Assembly (NCBI GenBank): GCA_937898205.1
Contig: CALEJC010000093.1
Span: 1 to 35,878 of the forward strand
Direction: 5' to 3'
From: an uncultured Bacteroidales bacterium
GTDB lineage: Bacteria > Bacteroidota > Bacteroidia > Bacteroidales > UBA932
DNA length: 35,878 nt
Part shown: in pieces, positions 24,627 through 33,430 of the stretch
How the letters are laid out: each line of letters opens with the position of its first letter
Numbering within the stretch: position 1 is the stretch's first letter
Position numbers and translations under genes: made by a program
Notes under the pieces: model-generated
The model's input: the letters and a program-made list of their open reading frames with translations, nothing else
Told to the model about the DNA's origin: nothing
Database searches by the model: none

Positions 24627-25322
24627 CTACTGATTATCAGCAAGTTTGATTGTAACAATCTTTACATCCTGAAGAGGACAATCTCTGCCATTGGTCTCAA
24701 CGGTGGCAATCTTCTGTATCACATCAAAACCCTCAACTGTCTCTCCAAAGACGGTATAATCTCCGTCGAGAGAAGCACATGTTGCAGGATCCTGAACGAT
24801 ATAGAACTGAGAACCTGATGACTCCTTGAGAGGATTAGCGGGGTCCCCTCTACGAGCTGCGGCAAGAGCGCCAAGTTTGTGTTTATATTCAGGGATGAAC
24901 TCTGCTGGCACTGTATAACCAGGGCCACCTGTTCCAAAGCGGTTGGCATTGGCAGGGTCCTTGGTAAGAGGATCGCCTGTCTGAATCATAAAGCCATCAA
25001 TCACTCGGTGGAAAAGGATTCCATCATAGAACTTCTCAAGAGCGAGACGAGCGAAGTTTTCACGATGCTTTGGAGTCTTGGAATAGAGCTTTACCTTGAT
25101 GACACCCATAGTGGTAATGATGTCAAAGATAGGCTCTTCCGGCAAGTTGGCTATAGTCTCTGCTGTCTGTTTTGCCAACTCTGCCGCTGCAACTGAATCA
25201 GCTGCTGCTTTTGCTGCAGCCTCGGCTGCTGCCTGGGCTGCTTTTTTTTCTGAGTTTCCACAACTGCTCACCAGTGCTACGGCACCGATGCAGCATGCGA
25301 TAATAGTTAGAATGCGTTTCAT
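24627..25322 (-). CDS. Cyclophilin-type peptidyl-prolyl isomerase lipoprotein
   Basis: 231 aa. Signal peptide with lipobox ALVSSC (Cys about residue 21), then an alanine/lysine-rich linker (EKKAAQAAAEAAAKAAADSV) and a cyclophilin domain (about 65-228). Domain motifs include NFARLALEKFYDGILFHRVIDGFMIQTGDP, SGSQFYIVQ and YTVFGETVEGFDVI; the FHRV Arg and the SQF Gln belong to the active site. It is expected to catalyse proline isomerisation in envelope protein folding, which agrees with the SurA-like neighbours. It starts 10 bp after the flippase stop. Confidence 0.93.
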   Translation of the reverse strand: MKRILTIIACCIGAVALVSSCGNSEKKAAQAAAEAAAKAAADSVAAAELAKQTAETIANLPEEPIFDIITTMGVIKVKLYSKTPKHRENFARLALEKFYDGILFHRVIDGFMIQTGDPLTKDPANANRFGTGGPGYTVPAEFIPEYKHKLGALAAARRGDPANPLKESSGSQFYIVQDPATCASLDGDYTVFGETVEGFDVIQKIATVETNGRDCPLQDVKIVTIKLADNQ

Positions 25323-25332
25323 TTTTTATAAG

Positions 25333-26793
25333 TTATTTTCCTTGTTTTCTATATATGAGTCTGCGCCATGCGGCATAACAATAAACAGCTATTAAAACAG
25401 TATTTATCGCCAGCTCCGAAATCTGCGCAACTTTGCAAAAATGCACAATAATCTTTGAAAGTGCAAGAAGAATTAATGCTAAAAGCACAAAAAAGAATAT
25501 CTGTCGCCAGTCATATGCCACCGGATATCGTTTTCTGCCGATGAAATAACTCAAAAGCATAGATGTCCCATATCCGGCAAATCCACCCCATGCACAGGCA
25601 TAGTAGCCGATCTTAGGGACAAATATCACATTTATAGCTATCATCACAGCCGCACCTATCGAGCTTATCACTGCTCCCCACCAGGTCTGGTCGCTGAGTT
25701 TATACCAAAACGAGAGGTTAAAATATATGCCCATAAAGATCTCTGCCGCCATAACGATAGGCACGACATCCAGACCCGACCAGTAGTCAGGAGCCACAAA
25801 GTGCTTGAGGATAGGCATATAAAATACCACCGCGATAAAGGCCAGAACGGTAAAGATGATAAAATACTTCATGCCGTCGGCAAGCGTGGCCGGGCTGTTT
25901 TTATCTTTGCTGTCAGCAAAGACTATCGGCTCGTAGGCATACCTGAAAGCTTGTGTAAGAAGCGCCATAATCATCGCTATCTTCACACAACCACCATAGA
26001 TTCCAAGCTGCACCTGCCCTTCTGCTCCCGGCATCAGTAGTGGAAAAATCATCTTATCAGCTACCTGATTCAGGATGCCCACGAGGCTGAGAAGGAGCAA
26101 AGGGAAAGAATACTTCAGCATCCTTCTCGCGAGATCCCTGTCAAAGCCGTAGGCAATCCCTTTGATCTCAGGCACAAAAAGGATAGTGACCACAGATGTG
26201 CAGAGAAGGTTGGCAAAGAAGATCAGTCCCACACCACCATCAAAGCGGGCAAAGATATCGGCAAACTGCTGCATATCCTTGAGCACCAAGAAGATGAGCA
26301 GATTGAGCAGGATGCTCGGGATGATAAATGCAAACTTCAGGAGCATAAACCTGAAAGGTCTATGCTGCTGACGCAGACGCGAGAACATTATCGCCTGGAA
26401 GGCATCCAAAGCAGTAATGACGGCAAAACAAGCTATATATTCAGGGTGCGACGCATATCCCAATGCGGCACTGATGGGGTCAAGGAAGCAGAAGACAAGC
26501 AGCAGGAACACCAGCGCAACCCCGCCCACAAGTCGCAGGGCGTTGCTGTATACCATCCTACCATCCTCATCCTTCCTGGACGCAAACCTAAACAGTGTCG
26601 TCTCCATGCCAAAAGTCAGAAGCGCAAGGAAAAAAGCAGTGTAGGCATAGAGGTTGGTGACTATACCGTAGCCTCCGCTTTCTGCAGAGATGGCATAGGT
26701 ATAGACAGGAACCAGCAGGTAATTGAGAAACCTGCCTACAATACTGCTAAGGCCATAGACAGCCGTATCCTTGACCAGTGACTTAAGGTTCAT
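25333..26793 (-). CDS. Polysaccharide flippase (Wzx/MOP superfamily)
   Basis: 486 aa with about 12-14 predicted membrane segments. The start MNLKSLVKDTAVYGLSSIVGRFLNYLLVPVYT is typical of MOP-superfamily oligosaccharide flippases, which move lipid-linked glycans across the inner membrane. TFGMETTLFRFASR is also typical. The ATG shares its A with the OPT transporter stop (TAATG), implying coupled translation. No glycosyltransferase genes accompany it, so its glycan is unknown. Confidence 0.88.
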   Translation of the reverse strand: MNLKSLVKDTAVYGLSSIVGRFLNYLLVPVYTYAISAESGGYGIVTNLYAYTAFFLALLTFGMETTLFRFASRKDEDGRMVYSNALRLVGGVALVFLLLVFCFLDPISAALGYASHPEYIACFAVITALDAFQAIMFSRLRQQHRPFRFMLLKFAFIIPSILLNLLIFLVLKDMQQFADIFARFDGGVGLIFFANLLCTSVVTILFVPEIKGIAYGFDRDLARRMLKYSFPLLLLSLVGILNQVADKMIFPLLMPGAEGQVQLGIYGGCVKIAMIMALLTQAFRYAYEPIVFADSKDKNSPATLADGMKYFIIFTVLAFIAVVFYMPILKHFVAPDYWSGLDVVPIVMAAEIFMGIYFNLSFWYKLSDQTWWGAVISSIGAAVMIAINVIFVPKIGYYACAWGGFAGYGTSMLLSYFIGRKRYPVAYDWRQIFFFVLLALILLALSKIIVHFCKVAQISELAINTVLIAVYCYAAWRRLIYRKQGK

Positions 26794-28793
26794 TATTGCT
26801 TATCTTTCTTGAGCGAAGCCAATATCATGTAGGCGCAGATTGCGACAAGCGGCACAATTGCGATCATCTCTGCACCGGAAGCGATAGCGCCTTCTGCCGG
26901 AGTATTCCAAGCCTTGAGGTACCAATCCACGTTGGCAAACTTGAGCACAGCCGAAACCACACCCATCAATGCACCACCGGCGATAAAGCCGCTGGCGATG
27001 AGAGTACCCTTCTCCTGACGAGCTGCATTGACAGCCTTATCCTTGGAGCGTGAGCTGACAAACCATGAGATTGCACCACCAAGCAGGAGCGGAAGGTTCA
27101 GGTCGATAGGGATGAACATACCCAGACAGAATGCCAATGCAGGCACTTTAAACACGGTCAGAAGTATAGCGATCACCGCACCTATGCCGTAGAGCAGCCA
27201 AGGAGCACTTCCTCCGCTCATCATCGGCTGGATCACCGCTGCCATGGCGTTGGCCTGAGGAGCAACGAGCGCACCTTCTCCTACAAAACCATAGGTCTTG
27301 TTAAGGATCATCATCACTCCGCCCACGGTTGCTGCAGCCACTGCGATACCGACAAACTTCCATGCCTGCTGCTTGCGAGGAGTAGTACCGATCCAATAAC
27401 CGATCTTAAAGTCTGTAATCAGACCACCCGCTGTAGAAAGAGCTGTACAGACAACGCCTCCGATGAGCATTGCCGCTACCATACCGGCGTTGCCCTTGAG
27501 GCCCACGAGCACGAGCACCAGCGCAGTGATGATCAAGGTCATGATAGTCATACCGCTGACAGGGTTTGTGCCCACAATCGCGATAGCATTGGCCGCTACT
27601 GTAGTAAAGAGGAACGAAATCACTGCCACGATGACAAGACCGATGAGGGCCTGCCAGATATTGTTGACCACTCCGCCGAGTGCAAAGAAAGCAAACACTG
27701 CAAGCAGAGCGACTGCGATGCCCCAGACAACAGTCTTCATCGGAAGATCGCTATCTGTCCTCTCCACATTCTCTGCTGAGCCACCTTTGCGTTTCATTTC
27801 GCTTGCTGCAAGACCCACCGCACTCTTGATCACGCCGGCACTCTTGATGATACCGATCACACCGGCAGTTGCGATGCCGCCGATGCCGATATGACGCGCA
27901 TACTGCGAGAAGATCTGGTCTGCAGACATCTCAGAGATAGTCTGGCTAAGACCTGTACCCATCAGATCAAGCACCTGACCACCCCAGATGAGGTTCATCA
28001 GAGGGATGATCACAAGCCACACAAGGAAGGAACCGCAGCAGATGATGAAGGCATACTTAAGACCCACGATATAACCAAGGCCAAGCACAGCTGCTCCCGT
28101 GTTGAGTTTGAGCACAAGCTTTGCCTTCTCGCCGATCACATACCCCCAGTGAGTTACTGTAGTCGAGAGAGTCTCTGCCCAAGCACCGAAGGTAGCGATC
28201 ACAAAATCATAGATACCTCCGATAAGACCTGCGGTAAGGAGAGTCTTGGCGCTCTTGCCACCGCTCTCTCCGCTCACCAGCACCTGGGTAGTGGCAGTTG
28301 CCTCAGGGAACGGGAAGTTGCCATGCTGCTCCTTCACAAAGTATTTGCGGAACGGGATGAGGAAGAGGATTCCAAGGAAACCGCCCAACATCGAGCTCAG
28401 GAACATCTGCCAGAAATTGATCTCCAGACCGAGAATGTAAATAGCCGGAAGAGTGAAGATTGCTCCCGCAACCACGACTCCCGAGCAAGAGCCGATGCTC
28501 TGGATGATCACATTTTGACCCAGACCGCCTTTTTTTCCAAGTGCACCGGTCATACCGACTGCAATGATTGCAATTGGGATAGCAGCCTCAAATACCTGAC
28601 CCACCTTAAGTCCCAGATATGCAGCAGCTGCTGAGAACAAGATTGTCATCAGCAAACCCATTGTGACAGAATATGGGGTAATCTCGAGTGGAGAATCACT
28701 CGATTTCAGCAATGGAGAATACTTCTCCCCCGGCTTCAGGGGCCTGTGTGCGTTCTCTGGTAATGAGAGATTTGGATTTTTGTTTTCTTTCAT
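26793..28793 (-). CDS. OPT family oligopeptide transporter
   Basis: 666 aa, about 14-16 membrane segments. The N-terminal RPLKPGEKYSPLL followed by the first membrane segment MGLLMTILFSAAAAYLGLKVGQVFEAAIPIAI is the family start; the NFPFPEATATTQVLVSGE loop is a further OPT signature. Likely a proton-coupled importer of small peptides or metal chelates. The start at 28793 lies 98 bp inside the 3' end of the OstA-like gene in another frame. The conserved RPLKPGEKY begins near 28745, so at least about 50 bp of this overlap must be real if both reading frames are. Confidence 0.92.
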   Translation of the reverse strand: MKENKNPNLSLPENAHRPLKPGEKYSPLLKSSDSPLEITPYSVTMGLLMTILFSAAAAYLGLKVGQVFEAAIPIAIIAVGMTGALGKKGGLGQNVIIQSIGSCSGVVVAGAIFTLPAIYILGLEINFWQMFLSSMLGGFLGILFLIPFRKYFVKEQHGNFPFPEATATTQVLVSGESGGKSAKTLLTAGLIGGIYDFVIATFGAWAETLSTTVTHWGYVIGEKAKLVLKLNTGAAVLGLGYIVGLKYAFIICCGSFLVWLVIIPLMNLIWGGQVLDLMGTGLSQTISEMSADQIFSQYARHIGIGGIATAGVIGIIKSAGVIKSAVGLAASEMKRKGGSAENVERTDSDLPMKTVVWGIAVALLAVFAFFALGGVVNNIWQALIGLVIVAVISFLFTTVAANAIAIVGTNPVSGMTIMTLIITALVLVLVGLKGNAGMVAAMLIGGVVCTALSTAGGLITDFKIGYWIGTTPRKQQAWKFVGIAVAAATVGGVMMILNKTYGFVGEGALVAPQANAMAAVIQPMMSGGSAPWLLYGIGAVIAILLTVFKVPALAFCLGMFIPIDLNLPLLLGGAISWFVSSRSKDKAVNAARQEKGTLIASGFIAGGALMGVVSAVLKFANVDWYLKAWNTPAEGAIASGAEMIAIVPLVAICAYMILASLKKDKQ

Positions 28794-31161
28794 CTTCCTC
28801 TTTCTTTTGAGTATAATATTCTATGTACTTATCCAACAATTTCTTATCTCTCGCTTCCTGACGTGCGCGGATCTTTGCGAGCCGCTCGGCCTTGCGCTTC
28901 TCCTTTGCAGCTTTCTTTGCGGCCTTTTCAGCCGCCTTTGCGGCATCACGGGCATCCAGCTCCGCCCAGCGTGCGTCTCTCCTGGCGATGCGCATTGCTC
29001 TGCGAAGCTCTGCCTCGCTCATATATTCTTCCTCTTCCTGCTGCACCTCAGCCTTGGCTCCTGCCTCTACAGCAACCGTATCAACGACGGCAAGGCTGTC
29101 GGCTACAGAGATCTTCAGGCTGTCGGCAAGCTGCAATGAGTCCGGTCTTGCAGACTTATCAAGCGTCAGACTATCCTCCTGCGGCGCAGTTTGGGATTTG
29201 CGAAGCTTGGCATCAGCAAGGCCTTGCCTGATATCTTGCATCAGTCCCGGGAAGAATCTGTCGGTCTGAGCAAACACAGGCCTTGGAATCCTCATGTATC
29301 TGCTTCTCTCTGAAGGCTTCAGGCTAATGGTAGTAATATCAGCCTTTGACTTCGGACGGCTGTCAGGGTCCCAATTAAAACCCTTTAAAACCCGCTCTTC
29401 TTCAGGCAGCTGCACCACCGGATATGCGTCATTTCGAGGACTGTCAAAATAGTACACCCTGTCTATGTCTCCTTCCTTGAGGTTGGCAGAAAGGGTTCTT
29501 GCCTCAACCTTGTTGACCGTCGCGATGACATCATCCTCCCTGAGGAAGAAAAGAGCTGTCACACCGCCCAGAGCGTCAAATCGACGAAGCGCGGTCGTAC
29601 TATCAAAATAGGCCAGAACTTCCGTGCTCTTGATCTGGTCAAAGTGCACGCTATCTTCAAAGACTGAGATAAAGGCGTTGGACAACAGGCTGGCCCTATC
29701 GATTCCATCTTTATTTACGAGCACAAACAGACTATCCGAAGAGTACTGCCTTGTGCCCTCGTTCCAAACCAAAGGCTCCTTATAAAATCTGGCGATAGAG
29801 TCCAACTCCGTAAAGCGCATCGAGTCGCACTTGACCTGCATATCCTGACGGAATATCTTCACATTTCCTATTGCGGAAATAAAACCTACATCGGTGGTGT
29901 CCGGAGGTGGCAGCACGGCCAGGGTATCCGCTATAGCCAAAGTATCCTCAATAGCGGTCGTATCTTCCTGCATCAGCGATGGTGCTGCACCTTGATTGTC
30001 GCCGCTTGGTCTGCCCGGACTTGGTTTCCTGCTTGGTCGTGTTCTGGACTGCTCCTGATCCTGCCTTCTTGCTGTTGCAGCTTCATCGCTCGCGCGTTTC
30101 CTATATTTGGCAATTGCATCAACCAGGATATTTTCCTTGCGTGTTGCAGCCAAGGAGATCTCTTCCTCCGGGATATCACACTTTCTCACAGAATTGATCA
30201 CGATAGTGTCTGCACCCATATAGGTGGTATCGGTGATATTGCTGTCCCTCTTCTCCCACATTACGACTGCGGCCCGGTCTCTTAGGGTGATGCGACTGAG
30301 CGAATCCTGATAATAGACATAGTCTGACAAAGATGCTGTGCTACGGGTCGTATCCTGGATCTGGACCACTCCTCTCATCAACACATCACCGATTGATTCA
30401 TAGTAGTATAGGGTATCACTCCACGACTCCTGCTCTTCCGAGATAGCATGCACCTTGTCTCTGAAGAAAAACGTCTGAGCGGCTCTGTCATACCAGCCCT
30501 TGGACGCTGAGAGCATATTTTCTTCCCTCCAGAAACTGATTGCCTCGATAAACCATGCCTTATCGGCTGCCGAATCATATTCCAGCGCTGTGGTCTTTAT
30601 AAATGTCGAGTCGGTAAACATATTGACATTGCCATCAAACGTGAAGTATTCTTTGGCGTTGTCATAGCTTCCGTTGTCACTCTCGATTATCTGACCATCC
30701 TCGCTTTTCATTGAGGCTCCACCTGAAAAGACGGCAATACTGTCTTTGGTATTATAGTCAAGGATGCGTGTGCGAAGGATATTGTCTTTCTCGTTGCGCA
30801 TCTGCACCAATGAGCCGCGGAACTCGGCACGATCCTCATCGACATAATAGTCAAGCTTCTCACTTGTGAGCTCTGCGTCTCCCTGGATGAGTTTTACATT
30901 GCCTAAGAAGTTGATGATATTGGTGTTGCGATACCACAACGAACTGTCGCTGCTAAGATAAGTGCCGTTGTGGAGAAATGTCGCCTTCATCGCTTTGCGG
31001 ACCTGCTCGTCTCCTTCTTCATACTGCTCCAGGTACTCTGCATTGAGCAGGCGTACAAGAGAATCTGCCTGCTCCTTTTCTTCCTGGGCAGACAGATTGG
31101 TCAGTCCTGCAAGAATGCAGACTACAAGACCGCATAAAGAAATGATAATTCTGCGACTCAA
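28696..31161 (-). CDS. OstA-like (LptA/LptD N-domain) outer-membrane assembly protein
   Basis: 821 aa with signal peptide (MSRRIIISLCGLVVCILAGLTNLSAQ). Repeating beta-strand units about LPS-transport folds dominate: FLGNVKLIQGDAELTSEKLDYYVDEDRAEFRGS, FDGNVNMFTDSTFIKTTALEYD, ISAIGNVKIFRQDMQVKCDSM. These are OstA/LptA-like jellyroll repeats that bind lipid A or LPS. A Ser/Pro/Arg-rich linker lies near residues 365-395. The last ~120 residues are a long charged helix rich in Ala, Lys, Arg and Glu (DAAKAAEKAAKKAAKEKRKA), an unusual tail. The stop falls inside the OPT gene. Follows surA by 7 bp; surA-lptD linkage is classical in Gram-negatives. Confidence 0.85.
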   Translation of the reverse strand: MSRRIIISLCGLVVCILAGLTNLSAQEEKEQADSLVRLLNAEYLEQYEEGDEQVRKAMKATFLHNGTYLSSDSSLWYRNTNIINFLGNVKLIQGDAELTSEKLDYYVDEDRAEFRGSLVQMRNEKDNILRTRILDYNTKDSIAVFSGGASMKSEDGQIIESDNGSYDNAKEYFTFDGNVNMFTDSTFIKTTALEYDSAADKAWFIEAISFWREENMLSASKGWYDRAAQTFFFRDKVHAISEEQESWSDTLYYYESIGDVLMRGVVQIQDTTRSTASLSDYVYYQDSLSRITLRDRAAVVMWEKRDSNITDTTYMGADTIVINSVRKCDIPEEEISLAATRKENILVDAIAKYRKRASDEAATARRQDQEQSRTRPSRKPSPGRPSGDNQGAAPSLMQEDTTAIEDTLAIADTLAVLPPPDTTDVGFISAIGNVKIFRQDMQVKCDSMRFTELDSIARFYKEPLVWNEGTRQYSSDSLFVLVNKDGIDRASLLSNAFISVFEDSVHFDQIKSTEVLAYFDSTTALRRFDALGGVTALFFLREDDVIATVNKVEARTLSANLKEGDIDRVYYFDSPRNDAYPVVQLPEEERVLKGFNWDPDSRPKSKADITTISLKPSERSRYMRIPRPVFAQTDRFFPGLMQDIRQGLADAKLRKSQTAPQEDSLTLDKSARPDSLQLADSLKISVADSLAVVDTVAVEAGAKAEVQQEEEEYMSEAELRRAMRIARRDARWAELDARDAAKAAEKAAKKAAKEKRKAERLAKIRARQEARDKKLLDKYIEYYTQKKEEDERKQKSKSLITRERTQAPEAGGEVFSIAEIE

Positions 31162-31168
31162 TTTCTAA

Positions 31169-32554
31169 TTATTCTTCCTCTTTTGCTATTTTCTTGGACC
31201 AGCCGGGACGAGAGAATTCGCAGTCTGCAAACAGAGGATCGATGATTATATAGGTACTTTCTATCTTCTCATCCACAAACTTGTTCAGCGCTTCTATCTG
31301 CTTGATATTCTGATATTGAGCTAGAATCTCAGTATAGTCTGTTTCAAATTTTGCCACATGAGAAGGGACAATATTGTCAAGTCTCACAATCTTGTAGACA
31401 AGATTTCCGTCGCGACCCTCGTTGTCAAGAGACTCGATAGGCTCAGAGATCTGGCCGATCTCAAGATTCTGTACTGCTTCGTAGTCCTGAGGTTTCATCT
31501 GGTCGATCTCAAAATATGCCGAGCCGGTATTAGGATCTGCCATCTGTCCGCCGTTGGTACGGGAAGCAGGGTCTTCTGAGAAGAACTGAGCAGCGAGTTC
31601 AAATGTGATCACACTATCAACCACAATGCTATTGCGCAAGCTGTCAAGTCTGGCAAAGGCCTTATCTCTATCTTCTGATGTGTAGTTTGGTTTGAGAAGG
31701 ATATGACGCGCATTAAACATATCACCGTCCTTCTCGATAACCTCAATGATATGGAAGCCGTCAGGGGTCTCAACTATCTGAGACACAAGGCCTGGCTTGA
31801 GGGACATCGCTGCATCTGAGAACGCAGGCCAGAAGATTGATTTTGAAGCCATACCAAGCTCGCCTCCTCTTCTCGCAGAACCTGGATCCTCAGAATAGAG
31901 ACGGGCAAGAGTAGCAAACCTCTCTCCGTTGATGATGCGCTCACGGATAGAAAGGAGTCTCTCCTTTACCGCCATCGCAGCTGCTTCTCTATCAGGATAG
32001 ATGCAGATCTGGCTCATCTGATACTTTGTCGGAATCATCGGAAGAGAAGAAACATCCACAGTGTCAAGATATTGCTTGACATCATAAGGTGTAATCTGAT
32101 CGATACTCTCAGCGATCTTGCCTTGCTCCTGCTGAGTGAGACTCAACTCCTCAAGTTGCTTGCGCCACAACTGGCGAAGCTTATACATCGGCATGTTAAA
32201 CTCCTTCTCGACAGCGGCATCACCACCTAGTGTTGTGCGCACCTGGTCAAGACGATTATTGAGCTCAGCATTGACCATCTCCTGATTGAGCTCGAGTGAG
32301 TCCACTCTTGCCTGCATCAAGAAGATCTTTGACTCCAGCATCTGCTCAAGCACCTCACATCTGATGTTTCTATCTGAAGTATAACCTTGAACACGCTGAG
32401 TACGCACCTGACTCTCCAGCTCTGAAATTTTTATCATTTCATTGCCCACCACACCGGCTACCTTATCGACAACACCTGTGTATTTCTGTGCATAGACACT
32501 TGTGCCGGCCACGGCAAATGCAACAACTGCAATAAACTTCAAAAATCTTCTCAT
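31169..32554 (-). CDS. SurA-like periplasmic chaperone/parvulin isomerase
   Basis: 461 aa from the ATG at 32554, which opens a signal peptide (MRRFLKFIAVVAFAVAGTSVYAQ) one base after the preceding stop. A TTG five codons earlier is possible but overlaps that gene. A SurA N-terminal helical domain (VDKVAGVVGNEMIKISELESQV) precedes two parvulin domains. The first contains RLYSEDPGSARRGGELGMASKSIFWPAF, the second NARHILLKPNYTSEDRDKAF and FFSEDPASRTNGGQM. Expected to escort outer-membrane beta-barrel proteins and possibly the OstA-like product of the next gene. Second of two SurA-related genes in tandem. Confidence 0.92.
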   Translation of the reverse strand: MRRFLKFIAVVAFAVAGTSVYAQKYTGVVDKVAGVVGNEMIKISELESQVRTQRVQGYTSDRNIRCEVLEQMLESKIFLMQARVDSLELNQEMVNAELNNRLDQVRTTLGGDAAVEKEFNMPMYKLRQLWRKQLEELSLTQQEQGKIAESIDQITPYDVKQYLDTVDVSSLPMIPTKYQMSQICIYPDREAAAMAVKERLLSIRERIINGERFATLARLYSEDPGSARRGGELGMASKSIFWPAFSDAAMSLKPGLVSQIVETPDGFHIIEVIEKDGDMFNARHILLKPNYTSEDRDKAFARLDSLRNSIVVDSVITFELAAQFFSEDPASRTNGGQMADPNTGSAYFEIDQMKPQDYEAVQNLEIGQISEPIESLDNEGRDGNLVYKIVRLDNIVPSHVAKFETDYTEILAQYQNIKQIEALNKFVDEKIESTYIIIDPLFADCEFSRPGWSKKIAKEEE

Positions 32555-32555
32555 T

Positions 32556-33404
32556 TTAATAGATCTCAATTTTATTATTTTCGAGGGCGCTATTCAGCAA
32601 GTCTTGTTCCAAACCTTTCAAAAGGTCGTGTTTTCTTCCGCTCAGAATAATGTCTCTGATGGTTCCGGCGCAGTAATCAAGCGGAGCAACACCGGATTCC
32701 TGAATATCACAAATATACGCAAACAACACATCCCCACGTCCTTCCGGTTCATAACGGATTGTATTGTCCTTAACGTCTTTCAAGAGTTCTTCTACATTGA
32801 TACCGAAATACTTGGAAAGCTCAAGCGCATCCATCCATCTATCGGAATTATCAACATATCTCAACGCAGAGGCAAGAGCAAGAGTGTCCAGCCTCTGAAG
32901 ATCATCATTGTCATCGGACGCCACCAGATCCAACAGTTCCTCAGCCGATGGCGAATCCTTCATCACATGGACAAACCTCACTTTGAGTATCGGCCTTGCG
33001 AGGTCAAAATCAGACTTGTGTGCCTCATAATACTCGCCTACCTGCTCGTCAGTGATAAGCGTGTCAAGGCGATCATTGACATATCTTTGCTCATAGCGAT
33101 ACTTCACCAGCGAAAGACGATAGGTCTCAAGCTCTTCAGACACATCAATCTCCGATTTGGACATCTGCTCTTCAGCAACCTGAAGATAGAGATGATCCAT
33201 CGCCCATGAGTTTATATAGCGAGCAGCCAGAGCTGCACTATCCTCCGGAGAAATCATATCCGGAATCACCTGCTCCAGCTCTGACATATATAGTTTCTCC
33301 TTGCCGACTCTTGCCACCACCTTCTCATCGTGCATAATCGAAGAGACGAAGTCACAAGCGCTCAGCGAGAACATCAGAAGTGCTATTGCTATATATTTTT
33401 GCAT
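32556..33404 (-). CDS. SurA N-domain-like lipoprotein without a clear isomerase domain
   Basis: 282 aa. The ATG at 33404 gives a signal peptide with lipobox (MQKYIAIALLMFSLSACDF, Cys17); a TTG nine bases earlier is the alternative. The mature part begins VVARVGKEKLYMSELEQVIPDMISPEDSAALAARYINSWAMDHLYLQVAEEQM, the swap helix and N-domain of SurA/PpiC proteins. The middle and C-terminal parts are helical and lack the parvulin GG and active-site His patterns seen in the next gene. It is probably a chaperone-like partner that works with the SurA-like protein in the periplasm. It starts 27 bp after dacB. Confidence 0.8.
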   Translation of the reverse strand: MQKYIAIALLMFSLSACDFVSSIMHDEKVVARVGKEKLYMSELEQVIPDMISPEDSAALAARYINSWAMDHLYLQVAEEQMSKSEIDVSEELETYRLSLVKYRYEQRYVNDRLDTLITDEQVGEYYEAHKSDFDLARPILKVRFVHVMKDSPSAEELLDLVASDDNDDLQRLDTLALASALRYVDNSDRWMDALELSKYFGINVEELLKDVKDNTIRYEPEGRGDVLFAYICDIQESGVAPLDYCAGTIRDIILSGRKHDLLKGLEQDLLNSALENNKIEIY

Positions 33405-33430
33405 AACCTGCAAATTTAAAAATAATCTCT

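Noticed and set aside
24587..24649. 20-codon plus-strand ORF starting MKKLFTAFSTK
   Set aside because: Too short to support, overlaps the cyclophilin 3' end convergently, and has no promoter.
33411..33418. TAAATTTG on the minus strand just before the SurA N-domain lipoprotein gene
   Set aside because: Fits a -7 box, but there is no -33 box at the right distance and it would leave no leader; the gene is more simply read from the dacB operon.
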